In this document: piece by piece, positions 35,906-45,436 of the stretch
Layout of the letters: each line of letters begins with the position of its first letter
How positions within the stretch are numbered: position 1 is the stretch's first letter
Source: Sphingomonas psychrotolerans
Lineage (GTDB): Bacteria > Pseudomonadota > Alphaproteobacteria > Sphingomonadales > Sphingomonadaceae
Assembly: GCF_002796605.1 (NCBI RefSeq)
Contig: NZ_CP024923.1
Span: forward strand, 3,727,501-3,791,500
Direction: 5' to 3'
DNA length: 64,000 bases
Notes under the pieces: generated by a model
Told to the model about the DNA's origin: nothing
Database searches by the model: none
The model's input: only the letters and a program-made list of their open reading frames with translations
Program-made: the position numbers and the translations under genes

Positions 35906-38652
35906 TCAGAACTGCGCGCGGACGCCCAGGCTGATCCGGCTTCCCGAGAATTCGTAGGTCGTCGGGAAGGACGGATCCATGGTGTAGCCCGTGGTCTTCT
36001 CGTTCCCGACATTGATGCCCTGCAGCTCAACGCGGAAGTTCGGCGTCAACTGGTAACTCGCCGAGACGTCGAACTGGCCATAGGCATCGCGGTACACCGG
36101 ATACATGTTGCGCTCGATTCGCTCCACATAAGCCCCTTGCGGTTGTACGACACGCGCAGCGAGAGCGGACCCTTGTCGTAGAAAATGGTGGCGTTGTAGG
36201 TGTTGTCGGCCAGCCCGATCGGCGAGGTCGCGATGTCGAGGTCGGATTCGCCGGTCAGTGAACTGTCGAGGAAGGTGACGTTGGCATTGACGCCGAAGCC
36301 GTCGAGCCAGTCGGCGAACATCCCGAACGGCACCACTGCGTTGAGCTCGACGCCGCTCACCGTGTACGAACCCTCGGCATTGACCGGCTGGTAGACGTCG
36401 AAGTCGTAGACGCCGTCGATCGTGCCGTTGGCGTTGTATTTGGTGACGTCGGGGACGGTGCCCGTCAGCTCGTTCTGTACCACGCCCTTGATCTTCTTCC
36501 AGAAATACGACGCCGCCAGGATGCCGCCGCGGCCGAGATACTTCTCGACGCCGACTTCCCATTGGTCGGCATAGGTCGGCTTGAGATTGGGGTTTCCGTC
36601 GGTGAAGCGGAAGTCGTTCCAGCTCGCCGTGCGCTTGTAGGCGAGGTCGGTCAGCGCGGGCCGGATCAGCGTCTGCGACGCGGCGGCGCGCAGGTAAAGG
36701 CTGTCGGTCAGCTCGGCATGCGCATTGAACGAGGGCAGGAATTTGTCGTAGCGGCCCTCGCTAGACACGGGCGCCGGGGTGAGGCCGGTGGTGCCATTCG
36801 GGTTCTGGATCTGGTGGAAGCCCTCCGAACGGATCGCGGTGCGCAGGTAGCGACCGCCGAGATTGACGAACAGCGGCACCGACACGTCGAATTCGAAATC
36901 GACCATTGCATAGCCGGCGAGCGTCTCTTCCTTGACCTTGTAATAATTGGCATCGCCGAATGGCGTGACGAAGCCGGCAGGCCGGAAGAAGTCGCGGGCA
37001 TATTCGTTCGAGATCTGCGCCCAGTCGAGGTCCCGCGCCTGATAGGCTTTGCCGCCGACGATGTCGGTCACCTTCTCGAGCGGGCTGTCGGCGAGCGTAC
37101 GGCGGTTGATATAAGCCGTGCTGCCGCGCGTCGGACCCTGGATCTTCTCTTCGCCATATTCGCGCTCGTTGGTCTTGCGGGTGTAGCGCCCGCCGAAGTT
37201 GAGTCGCTTCAACGCAGACGTGTCGAACTGGTAGCTGACATCGAGCTGGGCTGCGTATTTGTCGTCCTTGATGCGCTCGCGCGTCGTCTCATACGCCTCG
37301 AACAGATAGGAGGACGGCGCATTATACATGTCGATCGTGCGCGGATTGGCGCTCGGGATCGTCTCGCCGCCATTCTCGGTATACCGGGTGCGCGACGGCG
37401 CGTAGGCGACGTGCTTGAGGTTGGCGAAGTCCAGCGTCTTCCGCGCGCCCGAATAGCCACCCAGCGCGTTGATCTTCCAGTTGCCGGTCTCCCAGTTCAT
37501 CTCGCTGCCGAACTGGCGATAGTCGGTCTCGTTGACATATTCCTTGCTCAGGAATTCGTGCTGGGTGTTGGTGTAGGAGACGTCGCGCAGCACGATGATG
37601 CCGTCGTCCGCCAGCGTGGTGGCGTCGAAGTCGTGGATCGTCTCGAGCGTCGAATTGCTCGACGCCGAATAGCCCGCCGCATCATATTCGTCCTCGACCG
37701 TGTCGTAGGAGCCGACGAACGCGTCGAAGGCGAGGCTGAAGCTCTCGCTCGGCTTGTACTGGATCGAGCCGGAAAGGCCGAGCCGATCCTGATCGTTCTG
37801 ATAGACGCGGTCGCCGACCTTATCGAGGAAGACGATTCTGTTCTTGAGGTCGTTGGTGAAGGTCACGCCGGCATCGCGCTGCAGCACTGCGATCGCCTGG
37901 TTCCGGTTGGCGCCGGTGCGGTCGGTCCAGCGCGAGATCGGGCGGAAGTTGATCCCCGAGTTCGAATCGGTGCGGTTGGTGCGCTGCTGCTTGGCCACCG
38001 AGACCAGCACGCCAAAGTCGCCGAAGGTGTTGCTGGCGAGGAAGGAGAAGTTCGGGTCGATCTTCTCGGAGATCGAATTGTACGCGCCTTCCGCGCTGCC
38101 AACGAGGCGCAGGCCGGGCGTGTCGAACGGGCGCGCAGTGCGGATCGAGACCGAGCCGGCGATGCCGCCTTCCTCGTCCGCCGCGGTCGGGGACTTCTGC
38201 ACGGTGACCGACTGGATCAGTTCGGAAGCGAAAATGTCGAACTCGACGTCGCGGCCGCCCGAACCGGACGCGGTCGCCAGCTTGTTGATCGACACAAAGG
38301 TGAACTCGCTCGGCAGGCCGCGGACATTGACGCGCGTGCCGAGACCCTTGTCACGCTCGATCGTCACGCCAGGGACGCGCTGGAGCGCTTCGGACAGATT
38401 CTGCTCGGGGAAATCGGCAATGTCGGTGGCGACGATCGAGTCCGAGAAGCCGATCGTGTCGCGTTTGATGTCGATCGCCTCCTGGAGGCTGCGGCTGTAG
38501 CCGGTAACCACGATATCCTCATCTGCGCCCGCCTCGTCCGCCGGTGGCACCGACGCGGTCTGGGCGGCGACGGGGGCAGCGGTGAGTGCGACGAGAGCGG
38601 CTCCGAGAAGGAGCGGTGTCGTGCGGTCGAGGTTCCTGAACTTCCGGTTCAT
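35906..38652 (-). CDS. TonB-dependent receptor next to phoA, interrupted by a one-base frameshift
   Basis: An outer-membrane receptor of the TIGR01782-like group. The signal ends at APVAAQT, then DIVVTGYSRSLQEAIDIKRD, FPEQNLSEALQRVPGVTIERDKG and VNVRGLPSEF follow. Near the C-terminus the frame changes at a C4 run (36133-36136; G4 in the gene). One extra base restores SYNRKGAYVERIERNMYPVYRDAYGQ and the terminal SLGVRAQF, giving 916 codons. Without it, the last barrel strands and terminal Phe are lost and outer-membrane insertion would fail. The start has AGGAG. Direction and spacing suggest co-expression with phoA, so uptake of a phosphorylated compound is plausible. Confidence 0.82.
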
Positions 38653-39113
38653 TTCGAATTCTCCTGTGTCTCTTCTGAGTGGCGGCTCGCCGGCTCGAGC
38701 GCCGGGGCGAGCAAATTCGTCCCCCCGAACCGCGGGCCGCGAGAGGACGGGTCTGTCGTAGAATTGAGTTGCGCGAGCAGCGTGCGCGCTCGGTGACCTT
38801 CAGCGCGCTGATTCGGCTACAGGCGGACTTGTCAAAGTTCCTGCTGCCCCCGCTGGCATCGCTGCGTCAGGATGACTTGTGCGAAATCTTTTCCGCGCCA
38901 ATCGGCGTGTTGCATCGGCAAACACCGGCGAATAGCCGTGATCCAAACCATTGCGCTCCCCCGGGCGTTATTCGCCCCCGCCGAGCCCGGTGGGGAAGAG
39001 TTGTGACGCGCCTGTTACGAGACTCGGATTATCTTGACTTTCAGCCGGCACGAAAACCAGGGGCGCGAAGCAGCGCTGTTCGCGGATCCGTATTTAGAGA
39101 TCCTCCCGTGGGC
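38653..39113. other. Intergenic 461 bp upstream of the TonB receptor
   Basis: This holds the receptor upstream region and then non-coding sequence up to the IS481 remnant. No gene is supported: the only frames are Arg-rich and lack family features. The promoter for the receptor-phoA unit should be here, but I cannot point to a convincing Pho box or -35/-10 pair. Confidence 0.4.
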
Positions 39114-39457
39114 TCACTCGCGCAGCGCGGTCTGGATGAAGCGCTCTGCCTTGCCGTTCGTGCGGGGCGTATGGGTTTGGTGCGGATGTGCTTGAGGGCG
39201 AGGTCGCGACAGGCGAGGCGAAAGGCCTCCGAGAGGTAGCAGCCGCCGTTGTCGGTCATGATGCGCGCTACGGTGACGCCGAGGCTTTGATAATAGGCCA
39301 CTGCATGGCGGAGCGCTGCGGCGGCGCTGCTCGCTTTCTCATCGGGCAGGATGTTGGCGCAGGCGATGCGTGAGGCATCGTCGATCGCGACCTGCACATA
39401 CTCCCGTCCGCTTTCCCTGATGCCGGAAGACAGACTTACACGGTCTACGCGCTGGAC
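39114..39457 (-). pseudogene. IS481-family transposase remnant
   Basis: Only part of the DDE catalytic core survives. GREYVQVAIDDASRIACANILPDE and VTVARIMTDNGGCY match the IS481/IS3-type integrase core (Asp in AIDD, Asp in TDNG). After KHIRTKP the frame shifts, and the expected PRTNGKAERFIQTALRE continues in another frame to a TGA at 39114. The N-terminal helix-turn-helix part is absent and no terminal inverted repeats were found. It marks an old insertion between the receptor-phoA unit and the adhesin gene. Confidence 0.8.
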
Positions 39458-39797
39458 GGATACGTGAAATATGGCCGCGTTCCGGGTGGCCGCGCCTGGA
39501 CCGCCAGTCAGTAAAGCGCTCACTTGTTGCCGACCAGAGGAGAGGGCTCGCGCACTTCACAAAAGCCTGTCGTCCATTCTTCCTGGAACGCGGGGGAGGT
39601 TGAATGTCCCGCGTCGGTGGATGCGGTCCGGGCTCCGAGCGAACGAATGCGCAAGCCCCATCGACGCTCAGGGTCAATCCTGGACACAACAGAGGGGAGC
39701 ACCGAGACCTGCTTTCCCCGGAAAAACGCGATCACGACGCCTCGGCGCGGACTTTGCGAGCTTCATCTGCTTTGGTATCGAATTTCCTTCGGGGAGA
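39458..39797. other. Gene-free stretch between IS remnant and adhesin gene
   Basis: Several short overlapping frames occur on both strands (for example 39520-39735), but none has a ribosome site, a domain or a sensible composition. It is probably residual IS flank plus the downstream region of the adhesin. Confidence 0.4.
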
Positions 39798-41083
39798 TTA
39801 CAGTCCGAAGCTGATGCCTATGCGCCCGGCAGTTGATCGGCGCACGGTTGATCCCCCGACTCCGGCGTTCACGTAGATTTTCGGTGAAATCCGCCCGACG
39901 ACGGAGCCCGAAAAGCCTTGCTGGCCGCGATATGTGGCCAGATTGAACGACATGGAAACGGCGCTGTCCGGTACGATCATCGTGCCCCCAGCGCTACCGC
40001 GGCCGCGATGCCGCCATTTGCTTCCCGGATGTTCCGGCGCAGCCCGTTGACCGAGGTCTGCAACCCGCCGACATCATCCCGCAATGTGCTGATCTGGCCC
40101 GACTGCATGGTGTTAACGGCCTCGATCGCGGTCATCCGCGAATCCTGGCTGACATCCTTCGCCTCGATCGATGTCATCCGCACATCCTGGCTGATGTCTT
40201 TCGTCTCGATAGATGCCAGTCGGGTGTTCTGAGTGCCGTTCTCAGTCTCCGCTACGCCGAGCCGCGCGTCCTGCGCCGCGTTGGTGTCCACGACCTCGGC
40301 GATGCGCGCCTCCTGGCGGTTGACCTGGTCGTTCAGCGTCGTCACGTCCGTCGCGACGCTCGCAACCATCACATCGACATAGGTCTTGTTCGCTGCGTCG
40401 GTGCCCGTTGTGGGCGAACCCACATTCTGTATGCGATTGCCACCCATTTCGACCGTCGCGCCCGGGGCGACCGCCAGTCCGGCGGCAACCTCCAGGGTCT
40501 GAACGTTGGTAGTGCCCAGAATGGCAGCGCCGCCGTTGAGCGTTGCTTGCTGGTTGACCCTCAGAGTGCCGCGCATCAACGTGTTGTTGGTCACTTCCAG
40601 CGCGCCAAGGTCAGTGCCGTTGGTCACCGATAGCGTGCCTATCTGCGCCACGCTCATCGTCGTGCGATTTGCCACCGACAAGGTGTTGAGCGTGGTGGCG
40701 CCAGCTACTTCGAGCCGGCCGGTGGAGACCAGGCCGCCATTGGCGATATTGGCGCTGACGACCCTCCCGTTGAATGTCGTCGTGGCGGCGTTGAAAGTCG
40801 CGGTGCCATTGAGCGCGAACGTCGTTCCGGTCGTGGTCGAGCCTATGCGCAGCCCGGTTGGAGGATAGAAATTCAGCCCGCCACCACAATCGTCGCTGTT
40901 GATGGTCACGGCAAGCATGCCGTCCGCCGAACAGACGGCAGAGATTTCCCCCGCCCCTTCGCCTCCGATCGTCACCTGCGCGAAGGCGGGGCCTGAGGTG
41001 CAAAGCAGGGTAACGAACGCGGAAGGTGCGATTAACGCAAGGCAGGCGCCTTTGGAGCGTCGGCAAAAGCGCATATTGGTCAT
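39798..41083 (-). CDS. YadA-like trimeric autotransporter adhesin, interrupted by a one-base frameshift
   Basis: A short surface adhesin starting at MTNMRFCRRS behind GAGGGG. The signal ends near GPAFAQV. A Thr/Asn/Gly-rich passenger of beta repeats follows (LNGTATFNAATTTFNG and similar). A neck AGNRIQNVGSPTTGTDAANKTYVD-like block leads to a coiled coil with 14-residue repeats (SIETKDISQDVRMT, SIEAKDVSQDSRMT). The anchor follows: NGLRRNIREANGGIAAAVALG, then SFNLATYRGQQGFSG and GRIGISFGL. The anchor is out of frame at a C5 run (39985-39989; G5 in the gene). One more base gives ALGGTMIVPDS and 429 codons. Without it the membrane anchor is lost. Confidence 0.78.
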
Positions 41084-41242
41084 GATGAATCCCCTCGGAA
41101 AGGTCACTCCGCGCCACGTGCGGCACGCGGCCTGACCTATTGGGAAGGGCCTCCTCCAGAAAGGACGCCAGCCTGACTTGAAGCTGATCTTTTCCTGATT
41201 TCTCGGGGGTTACTGGGTCGCCGGCCCGCGCAGGGGCCTATA

Positions 41243-43279
41243 TTATTTGCCTGCCGCCTGCCTTGCCGATGCTGGTGGCCGTTCTGTGACCGCGCGTCGA
41301 CGCTCCTCCATCAGCGAACTCAGTTCGGGGGTGGAGCGCCAGAGCGCGAAATAGCGCGGGTCCCGCCGAACCGCGCCCGGAAATTCGAACGCGCCGTAAG
41401 GCAGGGCCCAAGGCAAATATAGCGAGCCGCCCTTCACGGCTTCCTGCAGGCACCGGATCGCATCTTGGGTCGCGCCGGCATGCGCATATTCGAAGGCGAG
41501 CACGAACAGCGCATCGGGCAAGGTGCGCGTGAAGCCCGCGCGCGCGGGTGCGCTGCTCCGCACCTCCCGCTCGTCCTTGCGGATCATTGCCAGGTAGCGC
41601 GCCGGCCGCCCCTCGATCGCCTCGGCCGCCGCATCGAATCGGTCGAGCCGCACGGCGACCGGCGGGATTGGCTTACCCGCCCAGACGCGCTCGCGAATGT
41701 GCTTCGAAACAGCGCGGAGTTCGGACGCACTGCGATTGCCGAGCAGGATGAGGTTGAGATCGCCGAGCACGAACACATGCGTGCGATCGCGGCGGATCAG
41801 CGAGAGATAGGTCTTGACCGCCTCGGCCGAGCGACCCGCGCATTGCAGCAGTCGCGGCACCGCAAGCCGTCGCCATGTCCGCTCGGGTTCGAGCGCGGCG
41901 GCAATCTGCGCGTGGCGCAGTCCCTCATCGCATTTTCCGGTCACGCCCACGGCATAAGCATACCAGGTATTGGCATCGGCTGAATTGGGCGCGAGCGCGA
42001 CCGCCCGGTCGAGCAGTCGTCGCGAATCGTCCCAGTGTCGCGCGCTCTCGAATTGTGCGGCGGCGGCGATCAGCACCTCGGGATCGTCGGGGTTGATTGC
42101 CAGCGCCTTGTTGACCGCTTCGGTCGCGCGGGCCTGGCGCGCTCGAAACGCGGCGAAATCCTCTCCTTCGCGCGGATGACGCGGTGTGATCGAAACGCGA
42201 TAGCGCAGCATCAATGCGGCGACCGAGGCCGGATCCATCGCCAGCGCCTCGTCGCTCAGGGCGCGTGCGTCCATGCTGAGCCGTTTCGAGGTCGGCCAGT
42301 CGCCCAGCTCGCGCGCCTCGCTTGCCTGCGCATATTTCCTGTCGGCGCCCCCAACCAGCGTGAGGACGTCCGGATCCTCGGGCTCGCGCGCCGCCGGAAG
42401 GCCGGCGCGGCGGTCGCCCAGCCAGAGCGCGAGATAGCGTGTCGCGGAGGAAATCGCCCGCTCCTCTGCAACAAGCCCCGGCGCGCTGCGGGAGTCGAAG
42501 GTCGCACCCCATACCCGCACACCAGTCCGGCCGTCGTTGAGGCTGAGGGTGATCGTCTCCCGGCCGGCCGCGGTAGCGACGCCGCCGCTGAGCACCAGGT
42601 CGGTCGCCGAACGCTTGCCCGGCTCGCCGATCACCGCGGTGTCGACGACGCGCATGCCGCTCATCCGCGACACTGCAAGGCGCAGCCGTTCGGCAAGATG
42701 GCCCAGCGCCTCGGAATGCGGCTCGTTCGGCGCCGAGGGCAAGACGGCGATCGTGTACCCTGCGGCGCGCGCGACGGGCGCGGCATCGGTGCCCTTGGCG
42801 CCCGGCCAAACGGTGATCCCAACGCCCGATACGACCAATCCCGCAACGGCCAGCGCCCCGATGATCCGCCAGGTTCGCCGCGGGGGCGCTTCGGGCTCGG
42901 GAATGGCCGGACCGGGCGATGCGTCCAGCCGCGGCTCGGACGGCACTGGCGCGGTCGCGCCTTGCGGGGGATCGATTCGATAGCCGACCGAACGGATCGT
43001 GGTGAGGCCGAACGCGCCGGTCCGTTCGGACAGGCGGCGAATGCGCGAGATGACGCGGTTGATCGCATCTTCGCTGACGGCCCTGCCGTCCCAGCATTGC
43101 TCGACCAGCGCATCGCGCGAGACCACCCGACCCTCGCTACGGGCCAGCACGAGCAGCACCTGGACCACTTGCGGTTCGAGCGTCCCGGTGCCGCCTGACC
43201 AAGTGAACTCGCATGTCGGCGGCCGAAGCGTACCGGCCCCCAGCGCAAGCTCGGGCTCGTTGGCCAAAGTCGTCTTCAC
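41243..43279 (-). CDS. CadC-like membrane-bound winged-helix regulator with TPR-like periplasmic part
   Basis: A 678-residue protein. Residues about 20-104 form an OmpR/CadC-type winged helix (VVSRDALVEQCWDGRAVSEDAINRVISRIRR, TIRSVGYRI). A Pro-rich linker and a single membrane helix (about 138-157, IIGALAVAGLVVSGVGITVW) follow. The periplasmic region resembles adenylate-cyclase/TolB-associated TPR proteins (NKALAINPDDPEVLIAAAAQ and DRAVALAPNSADANTWYAYA). Such proteins bind DNA while tethered to the membrane and respond to envelope signals. Targets may include the adjacent adhesin or the divergent secreted protein at 43410; this is only positional inference. Confidence 0.85.
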   Translation of the reverse strand: MKTTLANEPELALGAGTLRPPTCEFTWSGGTGTLEPQVVQVLLVLARSEGRVVSRDALVEQCWDGRAVSEDAINRVISRIRRLSERTGAFGLTTIRSVGYRIDPPQGATAPVPSEPRLDASPGPAIPEPEAPPRRTWRIIGALAVAGLVVSGVGITVWPGAKGTDAAPVARAAGYTIAVLPSAPNEPHSEALGHLAERLRLAVSRMSGMRVVDTAVIGEPGKRSATDLVLSGGVATAAGRETITLSLNDGRTGVRVWGATFDSRSAPGLVAEERAISSATRYLALWLGDRRAGLPAAREPEDPDVLTLVGGADRKYAQASEARELGDWPTSKRLSMDARALSDEALAMDPASVAALMLRYRVSITPRHPREGEDFAAFRARQARATEAVNKALAINPDDPEVLIAAAAQFESARHWDDSRRLLDRAVALAPNSADANTWYAYAVGVTGKCDEGLRHAQIAAALEPERTWRRLAVPRLLQCAGRSAEAVKTYLSLIRRDRTHVFVLGDLNLILLGNRSASELRAVSKHIRERVWAGKPIPPVAVRLDRFDAAAEAIEGRPARYLAMIRKDEREVRSSAPARAGFTRTLPDALFVLAFEYAHAGATQDAIRCLQEAVKGGSLYLPWALPYGAFEFPGAVRRDPRYFALWRSTPELSSLMEERRRAVTERPPASARQAAGK

Positions 43280-43409
43280 GGGCGCCTCTTACCCCAGAAA
43301 TCAGCCAAAAGTCAGCCTCAAGTCAGGCCCGGGTCCTTTTTGACCAAAGCCACCGCCCGATAGGCCGGACGCAGCGAGATCATCCGGCCATCGCAGGATA
43401 GGGACTTGT

Positions 43410-43826
43410 ATGCGAAACCATCATTACACCGCGCGACATCGCCGGCTGACGGCTACGCTCGCCCTTTCGGCCGGCCTCGCGTCGAGCCCGTCCGTCGCGA
43501 CGCCGGTGCGTGAGACTACGCCCTGCCGGCTGGGCGTCTTGTGGCAGGTCACCCATGCCGACGGCACTTTCGCCCGGGTCGAAATCGCCCAGATAGACAC
43601 ATATTTCTCCGGGAGCGTCACGACGCCGACGGCGGCCAGAGGCATGCTGCACGATGGTCGAATCCATGGCCGCAATCTCAGCTTCCGCGTGCGATGGTCG
43701 AATGGCCGCAGCAGCGCCTATCGCGGCCATATCCGCCCCGATGGCCATGTCGAAGGCAGCTACTTCGCGCTCGCCACACCCGATGCGCAACAGCTCTGGG
43801 TCCTGAAACAGCGAATCAGATGCTGA
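43410..43826 (+). CDS. Secreted small protein of unknown function
   Basis: A 138-residue protein with a signal peptide (LTATLALSAGLASSPSVA). The mature domain begins TPCRLGVLWQVTHADG and continues GRNLSFRVRWSNGRSSAYRGHIRPDGHVEGSYF, a compact beta-rich pattern. Two cysteines (in TPCR and at the C-terminal RIRC) could form a disulfide. No family is recognised. It is divergent from the CadC-like regulator and may be its target. Confidence 0.6.
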   Translation: MRNHHYTARHRRLTATLALSAGLASSPSVATPVRETTPCRLGVLWQVTHADGTFARVEIAQIDTYFSGSVTTPTAARGMLHDGRIHGRNLSFRVRWSNGRSSAYRGHIRPDGHVEGSYFALATPDAQQLWVLKQRIRC

Positions 43827-43864
43827 GCGGCATCACCAGCGCATGAGGCAGGAGAGCAGGATCT

Positions 43865-44188
43865 ATGGGCATCGGTATCGACAAGGGCGCAAGGCGGCGA
43901 CTGCGCAAGACAGGGGCACTGGTCTTCTGGATTGTCGCGTGCAGTGCCGCGTTCGTCATGTGCGGCCGCCTTCTCTGGCTGGCCTGGGCTACGCATTCGA
44001 CCTTCATGCCGCGGCGGTGGGGCGGGCGCTGGGTCACGCTCGAGCAGGAACCGGGGTTCTTCTGGGCCGCGGTCACGATCTACGCCATCGGGTTCCTGTG
44101 CGGCCCGATGGCGGTGTTGACGCAGCTCGGCGACCTGATCGAGCAGATCCGCGGGCGTCGACGCAGATTGCGCGAACGGCGGCCTTGA
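43865..44188 (+). CDS. Small two-helix membrane protein of unknown function
   Basis: A 107-residue protein with a basic start and two membrane segments (about residues 19-42 and 66-88). A short soluble loop with RRWGGRWVTLEQEPGFF joins them, and the tail is Arg-rich. No family is recognised. It starts at MGIGIDKGARRR, 38 bases after the previous gene. Confidence 0.5.
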   Translation: MGIGIDKGARRRLRKTGALVFWIVACSAAFVMCGRLLWLAWATHSTFMPRRWGGRWVTLEQEPGFFWAAVTIYAIGFLCGPMAVLTQLGDLIEQIRGRRRRLRERRP

Positions 44189-44261
44189 ATGCCGCGCTGC
44201 GTGCGCGCGTCGCAAGGCGGCAGTCAGGCTCGGTATGACATTCAGATTGGGGAGACCAACC

Positions 44262-45380
44262 ATGCGCACCACGCGTCGCGGTTTTCTGGGCGGAACGACT
44301 GCCGGCCTCGCGATGACCGGCCCGGTCGTCTCTGCGCGCGGCCGGCCCAACACGGTGCCGATCCGCAAGATCGCCACGGAAGAAGCGTTTGCGACGCCCG
44401 CCCTCGCCAAAGCATGGCTGGAGATTGCACGTACAGATCCAAAAGCGAGCCTTGATGTGCCGACCGGCATTCTCTCGATCTTCGACAATCCGCGCCCGGG
44501 TTCGAACCAGGACCGGTTTCGCCGCCAATTGCTCGATCTCGACGGCGAGCGCCTCGCCGACATGGATCAGGCGGGGGTCGACGTGCAGGTCCTCTCCGTC
44601 ACGATCCCTGGCGTGCAGATGTTCGAGCCGGCTGCGGCAAGTGCGTTCGCCATCGCCACCAACGATCATCTCGCGGCGGCGATCTCGCGCCATCCCCGGC
44701 GCTTCGCCGGACTGGCCTGCTTCGCCCCGCACGATCCGATTCGCGCCACGCTGGAAATGGAGCGCGCGGTGAACAGGCTCGGGCTGAACGGCTTCATCGT
44801 CAATTCGCACACCGGGGATCTGTATCTGGATGACCCGCGCTTCGCGCCGATTCTCGAAGCGGCGCAGGCGCTCGACCGGCCGATCTATCTGCACCCGCGC
44901 GCGCCGTCGAACGGGATGGCGGCGCCTTTCCGCGACTATAGCATGGGCGGATCGATCTGGGGCTTCGGCGTCGAGGCCGGAACGCACGCCGTGCGGCTGA
45001 TACTCAGCGGCGTGTTCGATCGCTATCCGCGCCTGCGTATCGTCCTCGGTCACATGGGCGAGGCGCTGCCATTCTGGATGTGGCGCCTCGACCATATGGC
45101 GGCACGCCGAGCCAGAGACGGGCGGATGAAGCCGCTTGCGCTGGCGCCGAGCGAATATTTCCGCCGCAATTTCGCCGTGACGACAAGCGGATTCGAATCC
45201 CCCGACCTGCTCGACCTGGTGCTCAAGTCCGCAGGAAACGAGAACGTGATGTGGGCAGTCGATTATCCGTATGAAAGCTCCCATGATGCGGTTGCATTCA
45301 TTGAAGGGGTGAGCCTGACCGGCGCGCAGCGTGCCAGCATCTTCCATCGTAATGCCGAACGTCTTTTCAGGTTGAAATGA
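44262..45380 (+). CDS. Tat-exported ACMSD-type amidohydrolase/decarboxylase family protein
   Basis: A 372-residue protein starting at MRTTRRGFLGGTTAG, a twin-arginine signal behind GGGGAGA. The mature part begins KIATEEAFATP, where the family's metal-site Glu replaces the usual HxH, as in gamma-resorcylate and dihydroxybenzoate decarboxylases. It continues with LACFAPHDP, IYLHPRAPS, LGHMGEALPFWMWRLD and a late Asp in WAVDYPYESS. The domain would be a metal-dependent non-oxidative decarboxylase or hydrolase acting on an aromatic acid. Export is unusual because characterised relatives are cytoplasmic. It is followed 56 bases later by a secreted propeller protein. Confidence 0.78.
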   Translation: MRTTRRGFLGGTTAGLAMTGPVVSARGRPNTVPIRKIATEEAFATPALAKAWLEIARTDPKASLDVPTGILSIFDNPRPGSNQDRFRRQLLDLDGERLADMDQAGVDVQVLSVTIPGVQMFEPAAASAFAIATNDHLAAAISRHPRRFAGLACFAPHDPIRATLEMERAVNRLGLNGFIVNSHTGDLYLDDPRFAPILEAAQALDRPIYLHPRAPSNGMAAPFRDYSMGGSIWGFGVEAGTHAVRLILSGVFDRYPRLRIVLGHMGEALPFWMWRLDHMAARRARDGRMKPLALAPSEYFRRNFAVTTSGFESPDLLDLVLKSAGNENVMWAVDYPYESSHDAVAFIEGVSLTGAQRASIFHRNAERLFRLK

Positions 45381-45436
45381 GGCATCCGGGTTCCGCGTCC
45401 CGACAGCGTCGAACCCTTTGATTGAGGAGAGCCACT

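Noticed and set aside
39114..39457. An intact insertion sequence
   Set aside because: The transposase lacks its N-terminus, is frameshifted, ends early, and no terminal repeats were found.
39520..39735. A 71-codon minus-strand ORF between the IS remnant and the adhesin
   Set aside because: No ribosome site, no conserved motif, and several equal-length overlapping frames occur here.
40100..40260. CRISPR-like periodic repeats
   Set aside because: The roughly 42-bp periodicity encodes 14-residue coiled-coil repeats of the adhesin; there are no uniform repeats with unique spacers.
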